DNA of 45,004 nucleotides. It comes from a virus. The notes under the pieces are model-generated. The model saw only the letters and a program-made list of their open reading frames with translations. It was not told the DNA's origin and did no database searches. Of this stretch, positions 14,020-22,565 are shown piece after piece. Position numbers and translations under genes: made by a program. The first letter of the stretch is position 1. Each line of letters opens with the position of its first letter. The stretch lies in the IMG/VR virus record IMGVR_UViG_3300047317_000454, positions 1 through 45,004 of that record; one strand, given 5' to 3'.

Positions 14020-16376
14020 GGAACTTCGGTCTGGTCGATTCCGTCGAGGCGTTCGAGGCGCTGGTCGATTCGTTAGACCCTGCCAAGGACGTCATCGGGT
14101 TCGACATCGAGACCGGATACGTCGGGCAGGACCGGCTCAAGGGGTCCGTCCACGTCGAGGACCCGGACTCCATGGTGGTGGGGTTCAGCTTCACCAACGA
14201 CCCGCGCTGGGCCAAGTACGTCCCGCTTGCCCACGACACGGGACCCAACCTGGACCCAGTGCGGATCGCCCCCATCGTATGGAGGCTGCTGTCCACGTTC
14301 CGGTGGACCGCACACAACGCCGGGTTCGAGCAGAAGTTCATGCGGAAGTTCTTCAAGACCTTCCTGCCCGAGTCCGTGTGGGCCCCCACCGACGGCTGGA
14401 CATACCCGTACTCCGACACGATGGTGATGTCCTACCTGCTGGCCGACCACCCACGGCACGCCCTCAAGTTCTTGACCAAGGCCGTGCTCGGTGAGGATCA
14501 GGCCGAGATCGACACCCTGTTCCCCAAGTTGACCCAGAAGCAACTGTCGATGCTCCGGTTCAACGTCCTCGAGGTCACCCCGGAGGTCGTGAACTACGCC
14601 TGCGACGACTCCGCCTACTGCCTTGAGTTGCACTACCAGTTCCACCCCAGGGCCTCGGTGCATCCGCTCTACCAACTCGAGACCCAGGTCACGCAGGTGC
14701 TGCTCCGGATGGAGGACTTCGGGGTCCGTTACGACTGGGACGCCATGAATGCCGCCAAGGCGGCGGGTGACCAGTTCCTGCCGCGCATCCGGGACGACCT
14801 CATGGCCGAGTTCTCCGCCCTGGCCGGGGAGCCCATCGACATCAACCTGGGGTCGCCGCCACAGTTGGCCGGTGTGCTCTACGGCAAGATCGGGATGCCC
14901 GTCGTCCGGTACACGAAGCCCAAGAACGACACCCCCAGGAAGCCCTCCACCGACCGGCTTGCGATGCAGGCACTGGCGGTCAACTGGCCCGTGATCCACC
15001 GCCTACGGGCCTACAAGGGCCTGGCAAAGCTCATCTCGTCCTACCTGGCCACCTACCCCAGCCGGTACGCCTACGCCCCCGACGGGATGACCCACCCCAA
15101 CCATCTGCAGTGCGTCGTGCCGTCCGGCCGGTTCGCCGTCGACAGCCCGCCCTACCAGCAGAGCCCCAAGAAGTACCACTACGACCTGGCCGAAGCCGTC
15201 GCGGCGCACGAGGCGGGCACCGAGCCGCCGCCCGGGACGTGCTTCCAGATCAACTTCCGCCGCTTCATCACCGCGCCGCCCGACCACTACGTCCTCGGGT
15301 TCGACTACAGCCAGGTCGAACTCCGGGTGCTGGCCGGTGTGTCCGGGGAGCCCGGTCTGCTGGACGCCTTCAACAACGACGTGGACGTGCACAAGGCGAC
15401 CGCATCCCTGATGTTCGGTGTCGACATGAATGACGTCTCCGATGAGCTTCGGTCCCGGGGGAAGACCCTCAACTTCGGGATGGTCTACGGCTTGGAGGTC
15501 TCCGGCCTGGCCGAACGGCTCAACATCACCAAGGAGCAGGCCAAGGAGCTTTACGACCAGTACTTCGCCACGTTCTCGTCCATCAAGTCGTGGACCCAGA
15601 AACAGGTGGCCGAGGGGTACAAGAACGGGTTCGTGATGACCCCGTTCGGCCGGAAGGTCGTCATCCGGGAGTTGTTCGACTCCCGGAGGTTCGTCAGGGA
15701 GCACGGCGAGAGGCTCTGCTACAACGCTCCGGTGCAGGGCGGTGCCGCCGACTACATGAAGGTGGCGATGGTTCGGTGTGACGCCAAGCTGCGGGCCACC
15801 GGCATGGACGCCAAGGTGCACACGGCCCTCAACATCCACGACGCCCTCGAGTTCTACGTGCACAACTCGGTGCCCCCGGCCGAGGTCATCAGGCTGCTGG
15901 ACCCGGAGGTGTCGTTCAAGGTTGACTTCCTGCCGACGATCCGGGCGGACTGGCACTTCGGTCCGACGTGGGGAGATCTCACCGAGGTGTCGATGTCGGC
16001 CGATGGCACGCTGGTCATCAAGGGTGGGAAGACTCTCGAAGACGACTTCATGGTCGACCCGGAAGAGGAAGACACCGGATCGTCCCCCGAGCCCGTCGCC
16101 ATGGTGCGGACCGCCCCGCTGCCCCAGGACGGCCCCGAGTGGCTGGTGACGTTGCCCGAGACGCCCTCCCAGGAAGAGTTCGCCGGGCTGGTGGAGTGGC
16201 TGACCGGGCATCCCGGCCCGGGCCGCTACGACCTCGTGACGCCCGTGGGGACGGTGTCGGCCACCGCCGACCTGTCGATGGGGCACGCCATCGAGATCGC
16301 CATGCTGGTCCCCGGTGCGACGCTGACCAAGGCCCCCGGCTACGTCACCGCCAGCGACCTGTTCGCCGTGGCCTGA
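14016..16376 (+). CDS. Family A DNA polymerase with 3'-5' exonuclease, 786 aa
   Basis: TTG start overlapping the previous TGA. The exonuclease domain is intact: Exo I FDIET (D30, E32), Exo II AHNAGFEQKF (N101), D134, and Exo III Y194...D198. In the polymerase domain, motif A is DYSQVELR (D430) and the O-helix is RSRGKTLNFGMVYG (R479, K483, F487, Y491). Motif C is NIHDALEF, so D609 is kept but the acidic residue normally next to it is A610. There is no 5' nuclease domain. Residues about 655-786 are an extension beyond the catalytic core, ending TASDLFAVA, which resembles a clamp-binding motif. This is the likely replicative polymerase, expected to work with the phage clamp and loader. Confidence 0.95.
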   Translation: MRNFGLVDSVEAFEALVDSLDPAKDVIGFDIETGYVGQDRLKGSVHVEDPDSMVVGFSFTNDPRWAKYVPLAHDTGPNLDPVRIAPIVWRLLSTFRWTAHNAGFEQKFMRKFFKTFLPESVWAPTDGWTYPYSDTMVMSYLLADHPRHALKFLTKAVLGEDQAEIDTLFPKLTQKQLSMLRFNVLEVTPEVVNYACDDSAYCLELHYQFHPRASVHPLYQLETQVTQVLLRMEDFGVRYDWDAMNAAKAAGDQFLPRIRDDLMAEFSALAGEPIDINLGSPPQLAGVLYGKIGMPVVRYTKPKNDTPRKPSTDRLAMQALAVNWPVIHRLRAYKGLAKLISSYLATYPSRYAYAPDGMTHPNHLQCVVPSGRFAVDSPPYQQSPKKYHYDLAEAVAAHEAGTEPPPGTCFQINFRRFITAPPDHYVLGFDYSQVELRVLAGVSGEPGLLDAFNNDVDVHKATASLMFGVDMNDVSDELRSRGKTLNFGMVYGLEVSGLAERLNITKEQAKELYDQYFATFSSIKSWTQKQVAEGYKNGFVMTPFGRKVVIRELFDSRRFVREHGERLCYNAPVQGGAADYMKVAMVRCDAKLRATGMDAKVHTALNIHDALEFYVHNSVPPAEVIRLLDPEVSFKVDFLPTIRADWHFGPTWGDLTEVSMSADGTLVIKGGKTLEDDFMVDPEEEDTGSSPEPVAMVRTAPLPQDGPEWLVTLPETPSQEEFAGLVEWLTGHPGPGRYDLVTPVGTVSATADLSMGHAIEIAMLVPGATLTKAPGYVTASDLFAVA

Positions 16377-16377
16377 C

Positions 16378-16385
16378 CCGTATCA
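16378..16385 (+). promoter_or_regulatory. CCGTATCA motif, leaderless type
   Basis: CCGTATCA directly after the polymerase stop codon, with its first base 13 nt before the ATG at 16391 and no Shine-Dalgarno. Confidence 0.55.
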
Positions 16386-16390
16386 GTCGC

Positions 16391-16711
16391 ATGGAAATCA
16401 TGGTGGGCAAGAGCGCGAACACGGGCGGCGGCTGGGCCAAGTTCGAGATCTCGCTGGCGGAGTCCGATCTCGAGGGTCTGCTGGTCGCCAACAAGATGGC
16501 CGGTCGCCGGAAGGAACTCAACGAGACCGAAGCCTTCCTGATCTTGGAGACGATGGGGCAGATCCTCGCGTCCCAGCAGTTCCGTCTCCGGCACCCCGGC
16601 GCATGGACCGAGTCCGACCAGGCCGAGTTGGTGGGGTTCGACAGCATGTTCAAGGACGTCATCGCCAGGGTGCAGGCCCGGCTCGGCCCCGAGTCCCCGT
16701 GGACGACGTGA
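16391..16711 (+). CDS. Hypothetical protein, 106 aa
   Basis: Starts at the ATG 13 nt from a CCGTATCA motif and is probably leaderless. A short beta N-terminus (WAKFEISLAESDLEGLL) is followed by helices. No family recognised. Overlaps the next start. Confidence 0.65.
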   Translation: MEIMVGKSANTGGGWAKFEISLAESDLEGLLVANKMAGRRKELNETEAFLILETMGQILASQQFRLRHPGAWTESDQAELVGFDSMFKDVIARVQARLGPESPWTT

Positions 16712-17223
16712 CCGTCATTGACGACGACATCGCCGCCGCTGTCAACAGCCTGTTGACGGCGCTCAACGAGGTCACCGAGCTTCGGTACGGCACCGAGAAC
16801 GACCCGGTACCGGGCATGCCCCCGGCCACCGCCAGTCCCTCTGAGGTGATCGAGGTGCTGCGGAACGTCCGGCAGCGGATGGACCGGATAGAGGAACTGT
16901 TCGCCCTGGCCATCCGGATCAGAGGGACCTGCAAGACACAGATCGAGGGCCTGCAGTTCGAGGTGGACCGGGAGTGGGACGCCTCCGCCGTTCGGCGGAT
17001 GGCCGATCGCCCCGAGTACTCGTCCACCCGGGAGCGGTACGCCGAGGTCAACCTCGACAACATCGAATCGCTCAACCGGATCAACCGGATGCGGGTTCAG
17101 ATGGGCAAGGTCGACACCGTGCACGCCGTCATCCAGCTTGCGTACCGTGGCCTGGACGGCTTCCGGAACGACCTCAACGCGGTGCTCCGGGCCCTTCAGT
17201 TCGAGTCCCATTTGGAGAGGTAA
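16708..17223 (+). CDS. Hypothetical helical protein, 171 aa
   Basis: The GTG overlaps the upstream stop. Long amphipathic helices predominate (EVIEVLRNVRQRMDRIEELF, then NLDNIESLNRINRMRVQMGK), suggesting coiled-coil or oligomerisation. No catalytic motif. It sits between polymerase and SSB/RecA genes, so a recombination or replication accessory role is possible but unproven. Confidence 0.65.
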   Translation: MTVIDDDIAAAVNSLLTALNEVTELRYGTENDPVPGMPPATASPSEVIEVLRNVRQRMDRIEELFALAIRIRGTCKTQIEGLQFEVDREWDASAVRRMADRPEYSSTRERYAEVNLDNIESLNRINRMRVQMGKVDTVHAVIQLAYRGLDGFRNDLNAVLRALQFESHLER

Positions 17224-17789
17224 TGGCTGTCTCCTGTCGCATCTGTAAGGGCACCGTCAGCGTGGCCGCGCGTATCGAAGAGCGCATCGGCCGGGACGGG
17301 GTGCACGACTTCTACGGCGAGGGCCTGCCCCAGCCTCTGACCGAGGCGCGCGGGCCGCTCGAAGCCATCTACCACCCCCGGTGCTACTTCGCCGCGTACA
17401 AGCGACTCGAGCGGGGCACGCACTATGAGGATTCGGCGTCAGCGTCGGAGATGGCCGCGTCCGGAGAGAAGGTCGGCAACATCACGAAGATGTCCGGCCA
17501 CCCGGAGGAACGGGAACGGCTCAAGGCCGAGCGGGCCGGGCGGAGCCCCTACCCGCATGAGCACATGGGGACGGTGCAGGACCAGGCGATCATTCCGCAC
17601 CTGCAGTACGCCCACGGGGAGCCCATGGAGGTCATAGCGGGCCGGACGTTCATCGAACTGCAACTCGTGCACCGTGCGCTGCACGCCCAGATGATCCAGG
17701 AGTCGATCCGGGCACGACGTAGGGTTGACCTCACTGACGATGCTCCCGACCAGTCGAACTGGCGTGACACCGATTCTGTTGTGATCTGA
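17223..17789 (+). CDS. Hypothetical Cys/His protein, 188 aa
   Basis: The ATG follows the previous gene's TAA by a 1-nt overlap, with GAGAGG upstream. N-terminal CRIC and a later YHPRCY (residues about 50-55) could form a zinc site. The C-terminal half is helical (RTFIELQLVHRALHAQMIQE) and ends in an acidic tail. Function unknown. Confidence 0.65.
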   Translation: MAVSCRICKGTVSVAARIEERIGRDGVHDFYGEGLPQPLTEARGPLEAIYHPRCYFAAYKRLERGTHYEDSASASEMAASGEKVGNITKMSGHPEERERLKAERAGRSPYPHEHMGTVQDQAIIPHLQYAHGEPMEVIAGRTFIELQLVHRALHAQMIQESIRARRRVDLTDDAPDQSNWRDTDSVVI

Positions 17790-17831
17790 CGTCCGAAGAT
17801 CTCGGTAGGGCTGCTGACTACGGAGGTCACC

Positions 17832-18224
17832 ATGTTGGCTCTCGCGGCGCTTGCCGAAGAGAACACGGTCGTCTACAACATCGCCACGTTGACCATCGTC
17901 ATCGCGGGCGTGGCCGGGGTGTTGGCACCCCTGCTGACGGCGGTGTTCCAGGCAGCCAAGTGGTCGGACTCCACCAAGATGTGGATCTCTCAGGCCATCG
18001 CTCTGGTCATCACCCTCGTGCTCGTCTTCGTCGTCGGGCACCCCAAGAAGATTGACGACTGGGTCGCCGCGTTCGCCGTCATCGCCACCCTGCAGCAGAT
18101 CGCCTACCAAGCGATCTGGAAGCCGCTGGGCATCACTCAGGCGATCAGTGCCAACACCTTCCCCGGTCTCAAGAACGGGTCGGCGGTCTCGGAGTCCCAG
18201 CCCCCAGAAACCCCAGGTGAATAG
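17832..18224 (+). CDS. Holin-like membrane protein, 130 aa
   Basis: ATG with GGAGG 7 nt upstream. Three hydrophobic segments lie at residues about 17-40 (IATLTIVIAGVAGVLAPLLT), 54-71 (IALVITLVLVFVV) and 79-97 (VAAFAVIATLQQIAYQAI), with a polar C-terminal tail. Size and topology fit a phage holin, which would make timed holes in the inner membrane. No endolysin lies beside it here, so the lysis role is inferred from topology only. Confidence 0.55.
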   Translation: MLALAALAEENTVVYNIATLTIVIAGVAGVLAPLLTAVFQAAKWSDSTKMWISQAIALVITLVLVFVVGHPKKIDDWVAAFAVIATLQQIAYQAIWKPLGITQAISANTFPGLKNGSAVSESQPPETPGE

Positions 18225-18260
18225 GCCCGCACAGCCTGATCCCGGAATGTCGTTGCTCGT

Positions 18261-18268
18261 CCGTATCA
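18261..18268 (+). promoter_or_regulatory. CCGTATCA motif before the SSB-like gene
   Basis: CCGTATCAT, 63 nt before the start at 18324. The leader contains a short GGGGT/ACCCC hairpin and CCCCAACGG, but not the standard two-palindrome element. Confidence 0.5.
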
Positions 18269-18323
18269 TGTGGCACAAGGCCCCGGCATAGGGGTCGGAC
18301 CCCAACGGACAAGGACAACGGAC

Positions 18324-19469
18324 ATGGGTAGAACGACGTTCTCGGAAGCGGCCACCGGAGTCGGTGGAGCGGACTTCCCCAAGCTCAAGCTGCAGAACGG
18401 TGACTCCGCAAGGATCGTCTGTCTGGAAGCGCCCTACGAGGCATGGTCGCATCGGCTCGAGGCCCCGCGACTGCTCAACGGCCAGGTGCTCTACAAGGAC
18501 GAGAAGACCCGGGACAACTCGACCGTCCGGGTGATGGACATGGAGTTCATCGGCAGCCCGCTGTGCCTGGGTCGGGAAGAGTTGCTGGCCGCTGGCCAAC
18601 TGGACACCGAGCGCTGCCCGGCCTGCTCCGAAGCGGCCCGGCACCCCAGCGAGTTCCGGGCGGCGGCTCCCCGGTGGGCGATGAACGTCATCCGCTACAA
18701 CATCCGTGGCGGGTTCAACGTCATCGAGCCCTACCAGGTCAGCGTCGAGGTCTGGGCGTTCGGCAAGGGGGTCATGCGAAAGCTCAAGGCCATGTCCGAG
18801 GAACTCGACAAGGTCGGCCAGAAGATGCACCAGCACGACCTGCTCCTGGGGCCGTGCACCAACGTCGGCTACCAGAAGTTCGAGATCGCCATGGCGATGA
18901 CCGCTGAGTGGATGACCACCCAGCAGCGTCAGCAGGTCACCGGCCAGGTCTGGCAGTACCGGACCCCCGACGAGACGCTGGTCGAGGCCATCGGCCGGAA
19001 GGTCGAGCCGAGGTTCATGGAGACCGACGTCCAGCGGGTCCTCGAAAAGTGGGCCGTCGCCAACGGCACCGCCCGTCCGGGTGCCCCCACCGACGGTGGG
19101 TTCGGACAGGCTCAGACGGCCCAGACCGTCACGGCAGCCCTGAATGACCTGCTGCCCGGAGGTGCTGCTCCGACTGCCCCCACGGCACCCGTAGCGCCTC
19201 CTGCGGCCCCTTCGGGCACCGGCACGCTGGACTTCTCGATGTTCGCTCCGCCCGCCCCGGCCGCGCCAGCGGCGTCGGCTCCCGACTTGGTGGGCCTGCT
19301 GCCCCCGATAGCCGCGACGGCTCTTGCCGCACCTGCTCCCGACCTGGCATCCCTGTTGGGCAGCGTTCCGGTGACCAACGGGGCCGTAGCGGCCCAGGCA
19401 CCCGCCCCGGCGGCTCCGGCAGCCGAGGTCGGCATGGCGGATCTGGCAGCGCTGCTCAACCAGCAGTGA
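18324..19469 (+). CDS. Putative single-stranded DNA-binding protein, 381 aa
   Basis: ATG after AAGGACAAC. The first 270 residues have a beta-rich core with a Cys pair (ERCPACSEA) inserted and aromatic/basic strands (APRWAMNVIRYNIRG, then VSVEVWAFGKGVMRKLKAM), resembling gp32-type phage ssDNA-binding proteins. The last 110 residues are an Ala/Pro low-complexity linker ending in a short tail (VGMADLAALLNQQ), comparable to the protein-interaction tails of SSBs. It lies just ahead of the resolvase and recA. The SSB call is moderate; a structural fold search would decide. Confidence 0.5.
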   Translation: MGRTTFSEAATGVGGADFPKLKLQNGDSARIVCLEAPYEAWSHRLEAPRLLNGQVLYKDEKTRDNSTVRVMDMEFIGSPLCLGREELLAAGQLDTERCPACSEAARHPSEFRAAAPRWAMNVIRYNIRGGFNVIEPYQVSVEVWAFGKGVMRKLKAMSEELDKVGQKMHQHDLLLGPCTNVGYQKFEIAMAMTAEWMTTQQRQQVTGQVWQYRTPDETLVEAIGRKVEPRFMETDVQRVLEKWAVANGTARPGAPTDGGFGQAQTAQTVTAALNDLLPGGAAPTAPTAPVAPPAAPSGTGTLDFSMFAPPAPAAPAASAPDLVGLLPPIAATALAAPAPDLASLLGSVPVTNGAVAAQAPAPAAPAAEVGMADLAALLNQQ

Positions 19470-19978
19470 CCCGGCCTGGTGCTGCCAGGATCGACCCCGT
19501 GATTGTGGCGGTCGATCCTGGCAGTGCCTTGTCCGCGTACGTCAGCATCGGTGAGGACTACCGGCCGATGCTGTTCGGCAAGGTCCCCAACCACGAACTC
19601 CTGAATCTGCTGGGCGGGGCCCTGTACGGGCCGACGGTGATCGAGATGGTCGCCAGCTACGGGATGCCCGTGGGCCGGGAGGTGTTCGACACCTGCGTCT
19701 GGATCGGTAGGTTCTTCCAGCGGCTCGAGGACGCCGACATCACCCCGGCCCTGGTCCCCCGGCAGCCGGTACGGTCCCACCACTGCCACTCGCAGAAGGC
19801 GAACGACGCGACCGTGCGTCGGGCGCTCGTGGATCGGTTCTCCTACGGCACCGGCAACCACGGGAAGGGCACCAAGGCGCACCCCGGGTTCTTCCACGGG
19901 TTCGCCGCCGACACGTGGCAGGCGTTCGCACTTGCGGTGTATGCGTTGGACAAGGCGAGAGGGATCGAAGCCCCGTGA
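19466..19978 (+). CDS. RuvC-like Holliday-junction resolvase (RNase H fold), 170 aa
   Basis: The GTG overlaps the upstream stop. First strand VIVAVDPGSALSAYV carries the catalytic Asp (D17). A second acidic residue follows in PTVIEMVASYG, and the C-terminal helix GFAADTWQAFALAVYALD supplies a further Asp. The central SQKANDATVRRALVDRF matches the RuvC substrate helix. It would cut branched DNA made during recombination and replication before packaging. Coupled to recA. Confidence 0.75.
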   Translation: MTRPGAARIDPVIVAVDPGSALSAYVSIGEDYRPMLFGKVPNHELLNLLGGALYGPTVIEMVASYGMPVGREVFDTCVWIGRFFQRLEDADITPALVPRQPVRSHHCHSQKANDATVRRALVDRFSYGTGNHGKGTKAHPGFFHGFAADTWQAFALAVYALDKARGIEAP

Positions 19979-21180
19979 CCGGAGCGAAGACCGAGAAGAA
20001 GGGTCCGCCGACCCTGGCCGCTGCCCTGGCCTCGATCCAGAAGAAGCACCATCTCTCGATCGGCAGCCTCGCCGCCGTGGCCGACCCGGTCGCCGCGATC
20101 AGCACCGGGAACCTCGCCATCGACGCCATCACCGGCGTCAACGGCATCCCCCTGGGGCGGATGACCGAGTTGTACGGGCTCCCGTCGTCGGGGAAGACCA
20201 CCACCGCACTGCAGACCGCGTCGATCCTGCAGCGAATCATCAAGTCCGGAGGGTCAGATGCCTTGGGCGTCAAGGCATCTGACCGAATCCTGTATCTCGA
20301 CTACGAGCACGCCCTGGACCCGACCTACGCCTCCGCGTTGGGGCTGGACATTGCCGACGAGTCCTTCCTGTTCGCCCAGCCCGGGTCGCTTGAAGAGGGT
20401 GCCAGCGTTGCCCGGACCCTGATCGAGACCGGCGACATCCGGCTGGTGATCTTCGATTCGGTCGCCGCGATGGTGTCGGAGATCCTGCTCGAAGCCGACA
20501 TCGGTGCGGGTGCCGTGGCGATGCGGACCGCCGCCCTGATAGCGCAACTCTGCTCGGCCCTCAATCCGCTGCTCTACGACACCCGCTGCGCCGCGATCTT
20601 CCTCAACCACCTGGCCGAGAAGATCTCGATGGGTGCCCGGCCCGGAGCCCCGCCGATCACCACGACCCCCGGTGGCCGAGCACTGAAGTACCACGCCAGC
20701 CTCCGGCTCGAGTACCGGCAGGTCGGCCAGAACAAGGAGACCGTCCTCGACCCGCTGACCCGGCAGGAACTGTCGCAGACCACGTCGACCGACGTGCTGA
20801 TAAAAGTTGTGAAGAACAAAGTGGCCCCGCCGTTCCGGCAGGCGCATGCCCGGGTCCGGTTCGGAACCGGATTCGATAACGGCTGGACCGGGATGGCGAT
20901 CCTGGTCGCCCAGAAGATCGTCGTCGCGGGCAAGTCGGGCTACCTCTACTTCGACAAGGCCCCCGAACTCGTGCACCCCGACATGCCGCTGCAGGCCACC
21001 GGGTCCCACCGGCCGTATCTGTTGGGTGAGAGGGCCCTCGTGACGTTCCTGGACGAGCATCCGGACTGGACCGACAAGGTCGTGGCCAGGGCCGCTGAGG
21101 TTCTGACGATCTCACCCGTATCACTTGCAGTGGACGACAGCACCCCGCTGCCGGACGACGAGAGTGGAGAAGACCTGTGA
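19975..21180 (+). CDS. recA: RecA/UvsX-type recombinase, 401 aa
   Basis: GTG overlaps the resolvase stop. Walker A is GLPSSGKTT (residues 68-76), Walker B is LVIFDSVAAM, and the core includes YLDYEHALDPTYASALG and the FLNHLAEKI strand (RecA has FINQ). Length and order match RecA family recombinases, with a divergent acidic tail (DDSTPLPDDESGEDL). It forms filaments on ssDNA for strand exchange and recombination-dependent replication. A CCGTATCA motif lies inside its 3' end. Confidence 0.92.
   Translation: MTGAKTEKKGPPTLAAALASIQKKHHLSIGSLAAVADPVAAISTGNLAIDAITGVNGIPLGRMTELYGLPSSGKTTTALQTASILQRIIKSGGSDALGVKASDRILYLDYEHALDPTYASALGLDIADESFLFAQPGSLEEGASVARTLIETGDIRLVIFDSVAAMVSEILLEADIGAGAVAMRTAALIAQLCSALNPLLYDTRCAAIFLNHLAEKISMGARPGAPPITTTPGGRALKYHASLRLEYRQVGQNKETVLDPLTRQELSQTTSTDVLIKVVKNKVAPPFRQAHARVRFGTGFDNGWTGMAILVAQKIVVAGKSGYLYFDKAPELVHPDMPLQATGSHRPYLLGERALVTFLDEHPDWTDKVVARAAEVLTISPVSLAVDDSTPLPDDESGEDL
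21116..21123 (+). promoter_or_regulatory. CCGTATCA motif inside the 3' end of recA
   Basis: The octamer occurs 61 nt upstream of the GTG at 21177. It could be an internal promoter for the DUF932-like gene, but as an in-gene copy without hairpin or leaderless start it may be chance. Confidence 0.3.
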
Positions 21181-22292
21181 AGAAGCTCGTGGCCGCAGAC
21201 CTGCGGGACAAGCTCGGCACCATCGAGGACCTGAACACCCTGTTCAGCAAGACGGAGCCGATCAGTGAGTACGCATTTCCGGTCGGGAGTTCGGTGGCGT
21301 TCCACCTCGGGGAGCACTGGCAGGCGAACCTGGACGGCAAGTTCGGGTCCGACCCGGTCGACGCCACCGTCAAGTTCGGCCCCGAGACGTTCGGCTTGAC
21401 GAAGGACGCGCTGCTCCGGGCGACCTCGATCTGCGGCATCCCGAAGGGCTACGCGCTCCGGACCCCGGCGAATCTGATCGAGCCGCACCTCAACTATTGG
21501 ATGGGGAAGGGCCAGGGGCTCGGTGCCGATAAGTCGATCAAGGCGCTCGTGACCGGGGACGGCGACGACGCCCAGGTGGCCGCGTTCGTCCGCCCCAGCA
21601 TCCAGGTCTACTCGAACTTCGAGTTGCTCGAACGGGCGCTGGACGGGATCGCCACGAAGTACGGCATCAAGCCTCACGACGTCCTCGTGGACTACAAAGT
21701 CACACACGACATCAACGAGACTGCCGTCAGGCTCGTCATTCCCGAGGTCGCACGGACCATCAAGTCCTCCCGCCCGAAGGACGACTGGTCAGTCGGCCTG
21801 CAGATCAACAACTCCCTCACCGGGGCCACGTCGACCTCCCTCGAGGGCTACCTCTTCGCATGGGTCTGCACCAACGGGATGACCGACCAGCACACGAAGA
21901 CCGGCCTGTGGTCCCGGAAGGGTGCCCACAGCCCTGAAGAGATGTACGAATGGGCCGCGAACGTGGTCGATGACGTGCTCGGTGGGCTCGAGGGTTCGCT
22001 GGACGCCGTGCAGGAACTGACCGGCGTCACGGTGGAGGGCGACGTCGCCAACACGCTGCGAGATGTGTTCCGCGAGTACCAGATTCCCCTTCGTCAGCGG
22101 GAGGGCATCATCACGTCGATGGCCGAGTCACCGGATCTGTCGATGTACAGCATCCTGGCTGCGGTCACGGCTGAAGCCAACAAGGAAGACGCCACGGACG
22201 GACAGATCGACGCACTGCTGCGGGCTGGCGGGACGCTGCCCTACGCCGCGACGCACCGCTGCGACGCATGCCACCGGCTCATGCCGGTCTGA
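21177..22292 (+). CDS. DUF932-like protein, 371 aa
   Basis: The GTG overlaps the recA stop. The sequence has the general pattern of DUF932 phage/plasmid proteins: an N-terminal beta domain (YAFPVGSSVAFHLGEHWQ), a central VGLQINNSLTGATSTSLEGY region and LFAWVCTNGMT, then a helical C-terminus. It ends in an extra CDACHRLM zinc-like knuckle. The biochemical function of DUF932 is unknown; coupling to recA suggests recombination or replication. Confidence 0.55.
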   Translation: MKKLVAADLRDKLGTIEDLNTLFSKTEPISEYAFPVGSSVAFHLGEHWQANLDGKFGSDPVDATVKFGPETFGLTKDALLRATSICGIPKGYALRTPANLIEPHLNYWMGKGQGLGADKSIKALVTGDGDDAQVAAFVRPSIQVYSNFELLERALDGIATKYGIKPHDVLVDYKVTHDINETAVRLVIPEVARTIKSSRPKDDWSVGLQINNSLTGATSTSLEGYLFAWVCTNGMTDQHTKTGLWSRKGAHSPEEMYEWAANVVDDVLGGLEGSLDAVQELTGVTVEGDVANTLRDVFREYQIPLRQREGIITSMAESPDLSMYSILAAVTAEANKEDATDGQIDALLRAGGTLPYAATHRCDACHRLMPV

Positions 22293-22294
22293 TC

Positions 22295-22346
22295 TTCCGA
22301 GGGGCCATTGCCCATCCGATACCCAAAGGTCCAGTGCCCCTCGGAA
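22295..22346 (+). repeat. Intergenic hairpin A, 11 bp
   Basis: TTCCGAGGGGC (22295-22305) pairs perfectly with GCCCCTCGGAA (22336-22346). It begins 2 nt after the DUF932-like stop, and the loop contains CCCAAAGG as in the dispersed elements. Possible terminator or 3' stabiliser. Confidence 0.55.
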
Positions 22347-22348
22347 CC

Positions 22349-22408
22349 CAACTCCCGGCGGTCCATTCCATAGCCGTCCTCCAAAGGACACCCGACCGTC
22401 GGGAGTTG
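22349..22408 (+). repeat. Intergenic hairpin B, 15 bp
   Basis: CAACTCCCGGCGGTC (22349-22363) pairs with GACCGTCGGGAGTTG (22394-22408) with one G-U pair. It is the second of three consecutive stem-loops in this gap. Confidence 0.55.
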
Positions 22409-22409
22409 T

Positions 22410-22478
22410 CCGTATCACCAGTAGCCGGGCCCGCCATTGAAGCCCCACAGACCCAAAGTTCATGCTCGGGTCCGGCAC
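22410..22478 (+). repeat. CCGTATCA plus hairpin element, diverged copy
   Basis: Motif at 22410-22417. Left arm GCCGGGCCCGCC (22424-22435) and right arm CTCGGGTCCGGC (22465-22476), centres about 42 nt apart, with GACCCAAAG in the loop. It is followed 15 nt later by host-type promoter P4. Confidence 0.6.
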
Positions 22479-22492
22479 CCCGAACTCAGCAG

Positions 22493-22521
22493 TTGACAAC
22501 TGTCTCCCAACCGTGTAAAGT
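22493..22521 (+). promoter_or_regulatory. Host-type promoter P4
   Basis: -35 TTGACA at 22493-22498, 17-bp spacer, -10 TAAAGT at 22516-22521, with the shared TTGACAACTGTCTCC. It drives the gene at 22566. Confidence 0.85.
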
Positions 22522-22565
22522 AGGAGATGTAGGGACACACAACCACTCATCAGGAGGCACCCAAA

